From Bradyrhizobium sp. CCBAU 53351 (GTDB lineage: Bacteria > Pseudomonadota > Alphaproteobacteria > Rhizobiales > Xanthobacteraceae): DNA of 64,000 nt. This document shows positions 43,784 through 58,436 of the stretch, piece by piece. A program made the position numbers and the translations under genes. The notes under the pieces were generated by a model that was given only the letters and a program-made list of their open reading frames with translations, did no database searches and was not told the origin of the DNA. The stretch covers positions 915,291-979,290 of the forward strand of contig NZ_CP030060.1 of NCBI RefSeq assembly GCF_015291745.1. The letters are read 5' to 3'. Each line of letters opens with the position of its first letter. Within the stretch, counting starts at the first letter, position 1.

Positions 43784-45493
43784 GTGTGTCCAGATAATTC
43801 GCTTCGCTCATTGAACGGCCCTGTCCTGGCTCCGGGCAAGCCGAAAGAGCGGTCGACGACCGAGGAAGCTGAGCCAACCTCGCCTGACCTTGAAGCTCGC
43901 CTCCACTCTGCCAAGGCCGATCGCATTACCGCCCCTCTGCGGCACCGCACGTTCCGCCGCATCTGGACCGCCAGCCTGGTGTCAAATCTCGGTAGTTTGG
44001 TACAGGGAGTCGGGGTGGCCTGGGCTATGACCGAAATGTCATCGTCAGCGGACAAGGTCGCGCTGGTCCAAACCGCTCTCGGATTGCCGGTGATGCTCAT
44101 TGCGATTCCGGCCGGCGCAATTGCTGACCTGCATGACCGGCGCATCGTGGCATTGATTTCACTCGGTATTGCACTGACCGCCAGCGCTACGCTGGCGGTA
44201 CTCGCTTTGCTGGGATTGCTTACGCCGGACCTCTTGCTTGGTCTCTGCTTTGCAGCAGGCTGTGGCACCGCGATGTTGGGACCCGCGTGGCAGGCGGCAG
44301 TGGGCGAGCAAGTGCCTCCACAAGCCCTGCCCGCCGCAGTTGCGTTGAATGGCATCAGCTACAACATCGCGCGGAGCGTAGGTCCGGCAGTCGGGGGTAT
44401 CATTGTGGCCTCCGCCGGGACCGTAGCCGCGTTCACATTCAACACGATCTCGTTCGTGCCACTTATCGCCGCGCTCTATCTATGGAAGCGCGCAAGTGAG
44501 CGGTCGCGTCTCCCACCGGAACGGCTCGGCCATGCCATCCTGTTGGGCGTCCGGTACATCACGAACTCGCCACCTATTATGATCGTGTTGGTCCGAACGA
44601 TCATATTCGGGTTGGTCAGCGGAGCTATCCTGGCGCTGTTGCCAGTGGTCGTACGTGATCGCCTTCTCGGTGGCGCGCCAACTTACGGCGTGATGCTGGG
44701 CGCCTTTGGCCTGGGAGCCATTTTGGGAGCGATCAATATCTCGCTGGTGCGCGAGCGCTTAAGTAGCGAAGCCGCCATGAGATGCTGCACGCTGTCCATG
44801 GCAGCGGGTATTGCAACTCTGGCACTAAGCCACAATCCGTTGATGGCTGCGTTCGGATTGGTTCTGGCTGGTACAGGGTGGACGTTGTCTTGGACGCTCT
44901 TGAACATCGGCGTACAGCTTTCTGCACCCCGCTGGGTTGCCGCGAGGTCTCTGGCGGCGTACCAGGCCGCCGCATCCGGCGGTCTTGCCATAGGCAGCTG
45001 GGGGTGGGGACATCTCACCGACATCGCCGGCGTTGAAACAGCGCTGCTTGTCGCAGCCTCGCTGATGCTGGCATCTCCTCTGGTCGGCCTACGATTGCGG
45101 ATGCCTTCTGTTGGTGAGGGTGCCGAAGAGGGAAGCCTCCTCGAAGATCCGCAGGTGCGGTTGCCGGTCAGGGGGCGCGACGGACCTGTGGTGATCGAGA
45201 TCGAATATCGGGTGGAGCAGAAAAACGCTCCGGACTTTCGGGAGGCCATGCAAGAGCTTCGGCTCGTCAGGCAGCGCAATGGCGCCTACGGTTGGTCGAT
45301 CGCACAAAACATGGCAGACCCAGAAGCGTGGATCGAGCGCTATCACTTCCACACCTGGCACGACTACCTGCGCCAGCGCAACCGCTCCACCATGGCCGAG
45401 CAAGCTCTGGAAGGCGCTGTGATAAAAGACTACCACGTTGGTCCCGGCAAAGTGCGTGTCCGCCGCACGATCGAGGGTTTTGCTCGGGGATAG
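43784..45493 (+). CDS. MFS exporter with C-terminal antibiotic-monooxygenase-like domain
   Basis: 569 residues. About 12 membrane segments from residue 55 to 440 (LVSNLGSLVQGVGVAWAMTE, GLPVMLIAIPAGAIADLHDRR with the MFS loop motif, ILLGVRYITNSPPIMIVLV), of the EntS/MFS_3 type used for siderophore or drug export. The last 110 residues (VVIEIEYRVEQKNAPDFREA, HFHTWHDYLRQRNR) look like a dimeric alpha-beta barrel fused to the transporter, a form known in this family. The GTG at 43784 is the assumed start; TTG 43811 is possible. It is flanked by the 730-bp direct repeats. Confidence 0.82.
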   Translation: MCPDNSLRSLNGPVLAPGKPKERSTTEEAEPTSPDLEARLHSAKADRITAPLRHRTFRRIWTASLVSNLGSLVQGVGVAWAMTEMSSSADKVALVQTALGLPVMLIAIPAGAIADLHDRRIVALISLGIALTASATLAVLALLGLLTPDLLLGLCFAAGCGTAMLGPAWQAAVGEQVPPQALPAAVALNGISYNIARSVGPAVGGIIVASAGTVAAFTFNTISFVPLIAALYLWKRASERSRLPPERLGHAILLGVRYITNSPPIMIVLVRTIIFGLVSGAILALLPVVVRDRLLGGAPTYGVMLGAFGLGAILGAINISLVRERLSSEAAMRCCTLSMAAGIATLALSHNPLMAAFGLVLAGTGWTLSWTLLNIGVQLSAPRWVAARSLAAYQAAASGGLAIGSWGWGHLTDIAGVETALLVAASLMLASPLVGLRLRMPSVGEGAEEGSLLEDPQVRLPVRGRDGPVVIEIEYRVEQKNAPDFREAMQELRLVRQRNGAYGWSIAQNMADPEAWIERYHFHTWHDYLRQRNRSTMAEQALEGAVIKDYHVGPGKVRVRRTIEGFARG

Positions 45494-45577
45494 CTTGACG
45501 CCCGCAGTTGCGGACAACCGGCGGATGCGACCGCAGTGTCGCGTATTAGCGAGATGCTTCTCCGATGGAGATATTAC

Positions 45578-46307
45578 CCCGCCCGGCGAACCGGGCGGGG
45601 CTTGGCGGAGGATCTCACTCGCCGTTCTTGCGCGGCCGGGACCAGAGCAGGTTGTAGCCCTCGCCACCTTCGTCGTCGAACAGGCTCGCGTAGATCGGCG
45701 CGTTGAAGGAGGGATCGTCAAGCTTGATCGAGAGGTAGTCGCGGCCCTCTTCGGAGCGCTTCGACCAGGCTGCGCCGATCTCGGCCCGACCCACATAGAT
45801 GCGGTGGCTGGGCGCGTTCTCGTTGGAGCGGTTGGTCTCGGCGACGATGCGGACGCCCCTAGCCTGCAAGCTCAGCGTGACGATCTCGCCCTGGAAATCA
45901 TTGCCGACCTTCTTGAAAGTTCCGATATTAGCCATCTTGCTTCTCCGTTGTGTTTCGAGCCCGCGACCACCGCGGCCTCGATGGCGATCTCAAGGGCGAG
46001 GACGATCGGCGACGCACCCGCTCGCGGGCTGAAGCGCAGCGGAGGACGCCGTTGAAGAGACTTTCTTGTCTCGCGAGGAATGGGCGTGAGCCCAGGGGAA
46101 GAAAGTCGCAGCAACGGCGTTGCGGCTCAGCCGATCGAGGCGCAGCCGGTCTTCGGCCAGATCGAGCCATCAAAGAGGCCTCGTGCGTCCGCGTGCTGAA
46201 CCTCAAACCCGGGGAGAAGCTTGGCGAATTTCGGTTCCTCTGCACAAGAGGTCGGAACGGTTCGGGAAGGAAGAGAAACAATCTGCGGGAATGGGCGGCA
46301 TCGTCCC
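45578..46307. repeat. 730-bp direct repeat, right copy (DUF736 region)
   Basis: Second copy of the block at 42448-43177, same orientation. It begins 85 bases after the MFS stop. Beyond 46307 the two copies diverge quickly (short similarity to about 46330). Recombination between the copies would release a 3.13-kb circle with the MFS gene. Confidence 0.9.
45615..45935 (-). CDS. DUF736 family protein (copy 2)
   Basis: 106 residues, identical in translation to the protein at 42485-42805 and in the same orientation. Its upstream neighbours (a membrane protein gene and a DUF2493 gene at 46490-48064) are the usual plasmid partners of DUF736, so this copy sits in the more original setting and the left copy may be the derived one. 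Confidence 0.88.
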   Translation of the reverse strand: MANIGTFKKVGNDFQGEIVTLSLQARGVRIVAETNRSNENAPSHRIYVGRAEIGAAWSKRSEEGRDYLSIKLDDPSFNAPIYASLFDDEGGEGYNLLWSRPRKNGE

Positions 46308-46489
46308 GGCAAAGCGGTCAAGCGGTGCGGCGGGTCCAGCCGTGGCAGCTATGTGTGCCGGATCGGAAATCTCCAGCACGTGTTCGAAGGTTTCTGAGAG
46401 GACCGTCCGCCTCCTCTGCTCTGGTGAGCATCATCCATCGTCGAGGGTGCTTATTCTGCGACCTGTTCGACGACAAAAGCGCGGAAAGT

Positions 46490-46970
46490 TCATCCCTCGT
46501 TTGCCGCGGCCGTGAGAACGGGGCGGGACGGCTCTCCGCCCGTCCTTTCCGGCTCGATCGGGCGGGTCTTCGAGATGAGCGTCAAGCGCGTGAATGTTGA
46601 CGAGCCGATGCAAACCGCGCCCAGCCATGCGAAGACCTCGCGCCAAGCCAGCGACGGCGCTCCGATCTGTGAGAGCGCGAACACCACGTGATAGCCGGCA
46701 ACGGCCGCGGGAACGACGAACACGGCCGCAATTGCAAGTCGCAGGGCCACGTGGCGGCTAAGGGTAATGGCCAGCTGGCCGGCTGCGAGTGTGAGCACAG
46801 CGCAAACTGTGCCGACGAGCAGTGCGCCGACAATGCCCGCACCGCTGTTGAACGCCATCAATCCGATATTGATCGCAACAAAAAGCGCAGCGCATAGACC
46901 GCTAGCACAACGATCAGCCAGCAAATAGGCCGATACCAGCAATATTGAGAAGAAGCCCGAGGGCGAGCAT
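46490..46970 (-). pseudogene. Plasmid-type membrane protein, frameshifted
   Basis: A start MLALGLLLNIAGIGLF at 46970 would open the gene, but the frame shifts near 46920. The main part reads FVAINIGLMAFNSGAGIVGA, LLVGTVCAVLTLAAGQLAIT, RLAIAAVFVVPAAVAGYHVV, FALSQIGAPSLAWREVFAWL. Four hydrophobic segments are visible. I know this text as a conserved hypothetical of rhizobial plasmids found near DUF736 and DUF2493; function unknown. The frame also stays open to 47113 in the wrong phase. Confidence 0.6.
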
Positions 46971-47109
46971 GGTGGTGGCTCCAAGGCACGCGTGTGAGCG
47001 CTCGCGCCTTCCACCACCACCGCAGCCCAGCCGCCGACGTATAAACAAAACGAGGCGGAGTTACGGCGGGTGCGGCCTCGCCACTCGTCGGTTGACGGCA
47101 AGACGGCGC

Positions 47110-48064
47110 TCACGCGCCGCCAAACTTCCAGACCGGAATGCCAAGCCGCTTTGCCTTATCGGCAAGGTTGTCCTGAATGCCCGTGCCGGGGAAATGCAGG
47201 ACGCCGATCGGCAGCAGTTCGAGCATCGCGTCATTGCGCTTGAAGGGCGCTGCCTTGGCGTGTTTGGTCCAATCCGGTTTGAATGCGATCTGTGGCACTT
47301 GCTGGTTGCCCATTTGGAGCCGATCAGCTCGGCGCCTTTCGGTGAAGCGCTGTGCAGCAGAACCATGTCGGGATGCTTGGCGTGCACCTTGTCGAGCCGA
47401 TCCCAGACGAGGCTATAGTCGTTGAAGTCGAGCCCACCGGTCAGGGCGATCTTCGGACCCGGCGGCACCATGATCTCGGTTTCCGAGCGGCGCTTGGCTG
47501 CGATGAAGTCGCGGGAATCGATTATCGCCGCGGTGAGCGTGCGATGGCTGACCAGTGATCCCGACCGTGGGCGCCAAGCAGACCCCGTGTGGACTTCGAA
47601 GCGCTCGATCGCCTGGTCGCGGAAGAGTTCGAGACAGTTGCGGCGCTCGATCAGCGAGATGCCCTCGGCGGTTAGGCGCTCAAGCTCGACCGAGCGCACT
47701 TCCGAGCCGTTCTGCTCGCGCTGGCTCTTCTGCTGCGCCTGTTCGTTGACGTCGAGCTGGCGCTCGATGCGTTCGACGGCGCGATGGAACAGGTTGACCG
47801 TCGGCCAGAGGAGATCATCGAGGTCGGGCTCCAGCCGGGTATCGCTCAATGACGCAACCAGCGCGTCAAACATGTCTGCAACAGCGCCGGTAATGATCCT
47901 GGTCTCCGGTAGCGGCCTTGGATCGGGCTGATCGTCGAAGGGACGGTATAGGCGCGACTCAGCCTCTCATTCATGCCATATCGCGCGATCTCCGCCTCGA
48001 CCCTGGGGATTAGAATCAGATCGTCGTGAGTGTCGGGGATGAGCGATATTGACTGGAAATGCAT
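47110..48064 (-). pseudogene. DUF2493 (SLOG-type) protein, two frameshifts
   Basis: Pieces in order: DDLILIPRVEAEIARYGMNE and STISPIQGRYRRP from 48064. After a shift near 47885 it reads MFDALVASLSDTRLEPDLDD and HRAVERIERQLDVNEQAQQK, then the Rossmann-like SLOG part IALTGGLDFNDYSLVWDRLD, KHPDMVLLHSASPKGAELIG. After a shift near 47315 it reads NQQVPQIAFKPDWTKHAKAA, PFKRNDAMLELLPIGVLHFP, LGIPVWKFGGA. The family motif is normally GGSPKGA; here it is SASPKGA. The gene is broken but each segment is well preserved, so decay is recent. Confidence 0.75.
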
Positions 48065-48386
48065 AAGAACTCTCTGCGGGTTGTTCGGCGACTGATTTCA
48101 GTATCAGACGACCATTTCCCGACCGTTTTCATCATTCACGAGTTGATACACGACCGCTACAGACGATCAATGACCAGCCCTGGTAGGAATGTCCCGCAGC
48201 CAATGAGGTCCCGTCGTGCGGGCCCATTCTGGGCTACCAACTTCGGCAGGTTGATGCTTGCATTGGATTGGCATCTTGTTTCGCAGCTGCCAGCTGCCGG
48301 CGGTACTGTGCAAGCGCGCGGGCGCGATGTTTTGTAGTCGCATAGTTGGCGCAAACAATGGCACTCAGATTTGCCGTGAGGCCCTC
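48065..48386. other. Gap before the PAS-like gene
   Basis: 322 bases between divergent genes. A dyad CAGCTGCCAGCTG lies near 48285. I see no gene or clear promoter boxes. Confidence 0.35.
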
Positions 48387-49244
48387 ATGCGGACAATCGT
48401 ACTGGACGATCGCGGCCACGCTTGGGACGCATGTTCTTCAGCTCTGCGTAAATGTTTTCTACACTACCCAGTGACCGAATTCGATTTCCTGAGTTATCTC
48501 ATCAATAATATGGGTTTCGTGACAGTTGCTCTGTTCCGCCCCGGGTCGGCACAGATACGAATCCGGTTTGAGACTGCCACCCCAGTCAGCGTTGCTGCGG
48601 CGATCAATCTTGTCAGCGACCTTGGGGTGGAGCGAATGGTCATTTCAAATTCGGTAGACCTCGCCGACAAGTTGTTTTCAACTCGTTCGCAAGCGGTCAC
48701 ATATATAAATCAGCGGCTAGGCGAGCCTTGCCAGCGAGCGGCGACAAACATTCGATACAGGCAGATGCCGATTGAGACTTTGGTAGGCTGCCAAGGTCCA
48801 CTATCCATGCTTTTGTCCTACTGGGACTGTTCGGACCGAACCGCCGATCTGACAGCTCTGAAGAAGGCGTTGTGCTCCCCAGCCGCGGTCAGGTTCGCCG
48901 CAATTGAGGCCGTGGCTGGTCGCCTCACCATTATCGATCTCGGAGCCGGCTTCGAAATCTTCAGCAAGACCTGGCGGGAGAATGCGCCCGGCATTCCGGT
49001 TGATGAACAACCGGATTATGAATATGGGCGATGGGTGCATCGTATGTACGAGTCCGTCCTAGAAACGCACCAACCTCGCCTAGATGAGGTCGATGCCAAG
49101 ATTCTTCGCCCCCATTTGAACGACAAAGTTCAGCTGTCGTACCAACGCCTGATTGTTCCTTTCAAATACGGAAGGCGAGGAGTCACTCGTCTGATCGGCG
49201 CGTCGCTAGTGAGACAATCAATCAAACTCTCCAGCGAGTCGTAG
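48387..49244 (+). CDS. Uncharacterised protein with a PAS-like C-terminal part
   Basis: 285 residues from ATG 48387 (MRTIVLDDRGHAWDACSSAL). Middle part: VSDLGVERMVISNSVDLADK and IETLVGCQGPLSMLLSYWDC. The C-terminal half resembles the PAS_5-type sensor fold of alphaproteobacteria (YGRWVHRMYESVLETHQPRL, LSYQRLIVPFKYGRRGVTRL). There is no output domain or membrane segment. It may be a small sensory protein; I cannot name a family with certainty. Start choice is uncertain because the frame is open to 48258. Confidence 0.5.
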   Translation: MRTIVLDDRGHAWDACSSALRKCFLHYPVTEFDFLSYLINNMGFVTVALFRPGSAQIRIRFETATPVSVAAAINLVSDLGVERMVISNSVDLADKLFSTRSQAVTYINQRLGEPCQRAATNIRYRQMPIETLVGCQGPLSMLLSYWDCSDRTADLTALKKALCSPAAVRFAAIEAVAGRLTIIDLGAGFEIFSKTWRENAPGIPVDEQPDYEYGRWVHRMYESVLETHQPRLDEVDAKILRPHLNDKVQLSYQRLIVPFKYGRRGVTRLIGASLVRQSIKLSSES

Positions 49245-49680
49245 GTGACGTGCCCATTAGGCCGCCTCACATCAGGAGGTCCGCCGGGAGTCGACCAGTG
49301 ATGATCATCGATGCAGTTAAACAGCTGTCAGACCTGATGAAGCAGCCCATTCATATCAAGTCTCCCCGCAACTGTTTGGTGATCACATGCCAACAGCGCG
49401 CGATTCAGCAGTTCTTACCTTCGGCTTGAGCCATAACAGCCTGGAAATCCGCAAGCATCTCGTGGCTCGGCATCCAAACGAGACGCATCGCAGTACCCCG
49501 AGCGGCGGGGCGATAAGTTGATCCTGGACAGATCAATCCTTGTATAATCGGCATGACCTGCCACTCATCCGGCAGCGGTTAGAGGCTCAGGGTTTTGTAC
49601 GCTGAGCGGCGCGTGTGTAGCAGCGGACGATCGGCGGAGCTGGTCGGGTTTGCGTAACCGGTCGTCCTTGCGGTGAGTTG
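49245..49680. other. Gap between PAS-like gene and IS3 remnant
   Basis: 436 bases. No gene, RNA or strong repeat recognised. The right part may belong to the decayed IS3 element that follows. Confidence 0.35.
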
Positions 49681-50636
49681 GACGGCATAGGCCGCTGGGT
49701 GAGGTATTTAGCGACGAGTGAGGGCGCCGGATATCGTAGTCAGCGACCCAGCGGACGATCTTGGCGCGGGTGTCGTCAAGATCGAAAACGGGGTCTTGTT
49801 CAGGAGTTCGTCACGCATCGAGCCGTTGGAGCTTTCGATGAAGCCGTTCTGCATCGGCTTTTTGGGCGCAATGAAGTACCAGTCGATGATTGTGTCCTTT
49901 GCACCAGGCAGCATGGCATTGGAGGTGAAACTCGGTGCCATGGTCGGACACGATCATCCGTAGCTTGCCCCGTCGCTCGACGAACGTCAGCTCGCGGGCG
50001 ACGCGCTGGCCCGAGACCGACGTATCCGGAACAGCCCCCCGGCACTTTTTGGTCACGTCATCGACGATGTTGAGAATGCGGAAGTGCCGTCCATGCCGAA
50101 CTGGTCATGAACGAAGTCCAGCGACCAGCGTGCATTGGGCCTGGCCTGCACCAGAATCGGGGCCGGGTCCCCACGGCCTTGCGGCGAGCTCACCGCTTGC
50201 GGACGCGAGTGCTTCTTCCCGATAATGCCGGTAGATCCGGCTGATCCCCCATGGCTCTGCTTCCCGTCGTAAGAGGACGAACACCCGGCGGTAGCCGAAC
50301 GACCGCCGCCGCCCGGTGGCGAGATCGCGCAACCGGCCGCGCAGCTCCGCATCCAGCGGGCGGCTGGACTGATAGCGGATCATCTTCCGGTCCGCGCTGA
50401 TGATTGAGCAGGCGCTCCGCACCGACAGGCTCATGACAGCCTGCAGACGGCAGCGCGCGTGGCGGGGGGGCCCCCTCCCCTTCTTTGAAAGGAGCTCGCG
50501 AAGGGCAGCCGCATCGAATCTGCTCGGCCAGAAGCTTCTTCAGCTTCGCATTCTCCTCCTCCAGCGTCTTCAGTCGCTTGACCTCGATCCGCCGCCAAGA
50601 AACACGGTCCGTCTGGCGAGGCCTAACACGCCTCAA
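49681..50636 (-). pseudogene. Decayed IS3-family transposase
   Basis: Minus-strand fragments in several frames: KRLKTLEEENAKLKKLLAEQ (end of OrfA, near 50580), then OrfB pieces MTACRRQ-region, GYRRVFVLLRREAEPWGISR, RIYRHYREE, and near 49900 [48 protein letters not shown]. This is the DDE end of an IS3-family OrfB. Many frameshifts and a poly-G stretch near 50465; not functional. Confidence 0.75.
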
Positions 50637-50751
50637 TGTTGCATCGCGATCAGTTTGATTTGGTAATTAAAGCTGTCGGCGACGGCCTTGTGTATTTACG
50701 AGGCGGTCTTCGCGCCCCACTCACCATGAGATCGTTTTCTTACGCCCCGAT

Positions 50752-55473
<4,722 letters not shown>

Positions 55474-57389
55474 TGTATTCCTCTTTCGACATTGGGTGCA
55501 CTCCAACTAGCCAGTTCGCATGCGGGTTCTTGCCGCCGTAACAGCACGTGGAGTTTGTCGACGTCCTTCTAGAGATCGAGCGCCTGCAGGCAATGTGCCA
55601 CCGCCATTAGGTTCGCCTACGGCGAAAGCTTGTACGCTGGGTGCCTCGAAAATGCGCTCTTGAATGGATCGAGTTTCTTTGTTTGCACGAGCCTGGTGAG
55701 CCTGGTGAGCAGTAACGCGACGAATGAGATCGATTGCGCAAGTGCTGAGGCCGCCTTGGCGTCAGCCTCGACTGCGAAGACCGCGCCGACCGAAGCCAGC
55801 CCAATCCAGAGCATGCACGTGACAAAAAATGCACGAGATAGTCATGCATAGTTGCATGATGTAACAGGTTTAAACTGGGAATCTCCCGGATGACGATGCC
55901 AAGCGGTTCACTACTGCGCGCAGGTGCCGGCGCGTGCGTGCCGGTACAGACCCAGCAAATTCGCTCGGTGAACGCCAAGGCATCGCGCGCCCAATACCAC
56001 GCCGCATCGTCTCGTTGAGACCGCGTTGCGGATCACATTATCGGAATCGACATTCACCTCGATAAGCAGGTGAATTCGATCCTGGTCAGCGGATCGACAA
56101 GATCGCCCTCGCTGGAGTTACCGAGCGTGAATCGGTTGGGCGTCTGAATGCCCATCATTGTACTCTCTGAGTTCGACTGAATTCGTGGGCGGCGCTTCCG
56201 CGCTTGCTCGTAAGGCATTTCAGCCCCATCACATGCCGCATGGACGAACGTCGCCATGGTGTTCTCAATACCGAATTGCTGCGCACTCTGGTCGAGCAAG
56301 CGTTAGGTGGTTTCCCCTTGCAGCCATTTTGTAGAGGCAATAGCCCTTGCTAGCCTGCTCGTCGTCCATTCTCGGCCAACCGGCCGGCATCGAAATGCCC
56401 GCGACGTTAGCACTTGTCTGGATGCGGTGGATTGTCTTGAGCCGCGAGGTACTTGGCCCTTACATTTGGCCCGCATTTGCCGGAAAGATTGCCTCGGGTT
56501 GGCCTCCAGCGGCCGCCATGATAGCCCGTCGCGCCGAGCGAGATCATCGACAGCCCCGCTTCCTTAAGCGGCGGTTTGCGATGATCCGCATAAAGCTCTC
56601 CAGGCAGCAAGTGCACTTGAGCCCGTGCATACAGATTACGCAGATGCGCAGCTTGGTCTTAAGAGCTCAGGCAGTACGGCGGCTACGAGCTGTCAAAGCC
56701 CGAGGCTCGCTGCAGCGGGACGGCATAAGTTGTGAAAACTTCGCCGCGTGATGCTCTGGCGCCTGGACTGAATGTCGAAACGCGCCGACGTTGTTCGAAG
56801 GACTTTGCAAGAAGTTGACCATCGTAGCTTGGCACTCTCCTCTACATGCATGCCCGGGAGCTCGCGAGGGTACAATCTCATGGTCGAAGCATTCTTCTCC
56901 CGCGCCTCATTGTCGCGGGAAGCGGTCAGATGTGGCGCTCATCACGAGAATGCCCAACGCTCAAAAACATCATCGCCGACCGCCACACGGCCGCCCCGTT
57001 TCCGTCGGAACGCAAACGCGCCTACTGTCTGGAACGTGCCAAACTGTTGGCGAACGCGACGGTACCTTTAGTGACACGGTCCGCAATGCGGCGCATAGGC
57101 GATCTGCTGAACAGCACGACGTGCTGCTCAGCAATCGGCCCGAGTTCCTCCGCCGCATTGAAGGAATGCTCCCGACGCGATGCTTCCGGTTCCGAGAAAG
57201 CGATCGAGGGCCAGCTCTAGCGAGTGCGGCGCCGGTTTGCGCGATCGGACTACAGCGACCCGAGCCGCTGTCGATAGGCCGCGGTGCATCTCGCGAAAAA
57301 CACGGTTCCGATCCGGAAGAACTGCGCGCGAACTGGCACGGCACCACACCGAAGCTCGGGTTATCGAAAGGTAGATCCAGGCCGCGAAA
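55474..57389. other. 1.9-kb gene-poor region between gltB and glnK
   Basis: No gene could be identified. Short frames exist (55617-55814 minus, with a hydrophobic stretch LASVGAVFAVEADAKAASAL; 56054-56299 minus; 56347-56751 plus), but none resembles a family and some overlap on both strands. A tandem GAGCCTGGTGAGCCTGGTGA lies near 55687. A strong hairpin is at 57105-57133. The region looks like degraded DNA between two intact nitrogen genes. Confidence 0.5.
57105..57133. repeat. 13-bp hairpin in the gltB-glnK interval
   Basis: TGCTGAACAGCAC (57105-57117) and GTGCTGCTCAGCA (57121-57133) pair with a single mismatch around a 3-base loop GAC. It lies about 260 bases after the glnK stop (minus strand). 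No T-run follows, so a simple intrinsic terminator is unlikely. It may be a mobile-element scrap or a protein-binding site. Confidence 0.5.
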
Positions 57390-57728
57390 TCAAAGGGCCG
57401 CGGCGTCGGTCTCTCCGGTGCGGATGCGGACCGCGTGGACGAGATTGATGACGAAGATCTTGCCGTCGCCGATCTGCCCGGTTTTCGCAGCGGACGTGAT
57501 GGCCTCGATGGTCTTGTCGACCTGATCAGAAGCGACAGCGACCTCGATCTTGATCTTGGGCAGGAAGTTCACGGCATATTCGGCGCCGCGATAGATTTCC
57601 GTATGGCCCTTCTGACGGCCATATCCCTTGACTTCTGTCACCGTGAGACCGTGAACACCAATGTCGGTCAGGGCGTCACGGACGTCTTCCAGCTTGAATG
57701 GCTTGATAATTGCCATAACCATTTTCAT
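57390..57728 (-). CDS. glnK: Nitrogen regulatory protein PII (GlnK/GlnB)
   Basis: 112 residues from ATG 57728 (MKMVMAIIKPFKLEDVRDAL). The T-loop has GYGRQKGHTEIYRGAEYAV with Tyr51, the uridylylation site. The B-loop is KTGQIGDGKIFV, and the C-terminus reads VRIRTGETDAAAL. PII proteins sense 2-oxoglutarate, ATP and ADP and control AmtB, NtrB and other targets. No amtB follows, which would be expected for a canonical glnK, so the exact paralogue name is uncertain. A sigma-54-like sequence lies upstream. Confidence 0.93.
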   Translation of the reverse strand: MKMVMAIIKPFKLEDVRDALTDIGVHGLTVTEVKGYGRQKGHTEIYRGAEYAVNFLPKIKIEVAVASDQVDKTIEAITSAAKTGQIGDGKIFVINLVHAVRIRTGETDAAAL

Positions 57729-57831
57729 GGGTTCTATCCCCGCTTGGGCCCGGCCCGGAAGTGGCCGGGCGTTTCTCGACTTGTTCGCCACGACGGTAAA
57801 GTTTCACTACCCGAGCACCCAGGCTCTTGAG

Positions 57832-57846
57832 ATCAAATCCCGTGCC
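57832..57846 (-). promoter_or_regulatory. Possible sigma-54 promoter of the PII gene
   Basis: The minus strand reads TGGCACGGGATTTGAT, about 105 bases before the glnK start. It matches the -24 element TGGCAC with five bases to TTGA, where the consensus -12 is TTGC. One key base of the -12 element is off, so activity is uncertain. PII genes of rhizobia are often NtrC/sigma-54 controlled. Confidence 0.4.
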
Positions 57847-57861
57847 AGATCGCCGCTTTGC

Positions 57862-58026
57862 CTAACGGATTATGAAAACGGGCGGGTCAGCGAACTTGCG
57901 CGATCGCGAGATCAGCTCCTGCTTGGCCGAGCCAAATTCCAGCGGGTCCTTAGTCAGCGGGCAGACGAGGATCTGCAGCAATTTTTGATCGAACACTATT
58001 TCAGGGCGTTCGGCGGACGCTGACAT
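57862..58026 (-). pseudogene. Truncated Trm112/UPF0434-type protein
   Basis: From ATG 58026: [47 protein letters not shown], then unrelated residues to a stop at 57862. Intact Trm112-family proteins of Bradyrhizobium continue YPIRDGIPIMLPEEAR after this point. The loss of the last 15-20 residues marks a rearrangement border just upstream of glnK. Confidence 0.75.
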
Positions 58027-58179
58027 CGGCGTCTCCGGCATTGCCTCTAACAACGCCCCGGCGCATGCCGGCAAAAAAGTGGACGCCGCGTCGTCTCAGC
58101 GTTCATTGCTACTGCGTTTGCCCAGACGATGCGGAGACAGAAAAGGCGCAATGGTGCAAGGTCGCCGACCAGCTCCGCC

Positions 58180-58436
58180 AAAATTGCCCAAGCTTGCGCG
58201 CTTGCTGGCGAGGCTTGGACCGATGTGCTGGCCTATGTGACCTTCTCGCCGCAGCCCCGGACCAAGCAGCACTCCACCACCCAATCGAGGACCTTAACGA
58301 CGAGATTAAGCGGTGCACCGAGGTGGTCGGCATCTTCCTGAACGAAGACGCCATCGTACGCCTGATCGGCGCGATCCCGCTCGAGCAAAATAATGATGAA
58401 TGGGCCGTCCAACGCGGCTGTTGCATGACTCTGTAA
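58180..58436 (+). pseudogene. IS256-family transposase fragment
   Basis: The plus-strand text DLNDEIKRCTEVVGIFLNED, AIVRLIGAIPLEQNNDEWAV and QRGCCMTL matches the C-terminus of IS256-family (mutator-type) transposases. Only the last quarter is readable; the sequence to the left is in other frames. Non-functional. Confidence 0.75.

Noticed and set aside
55617..55814. 65-codon hydrophobic frame upstream of gltB
   Set aside because: No ribosome-binding site or homology seen, and a frame of similar length is open on the other strand; kept only as a note in the gap entry.
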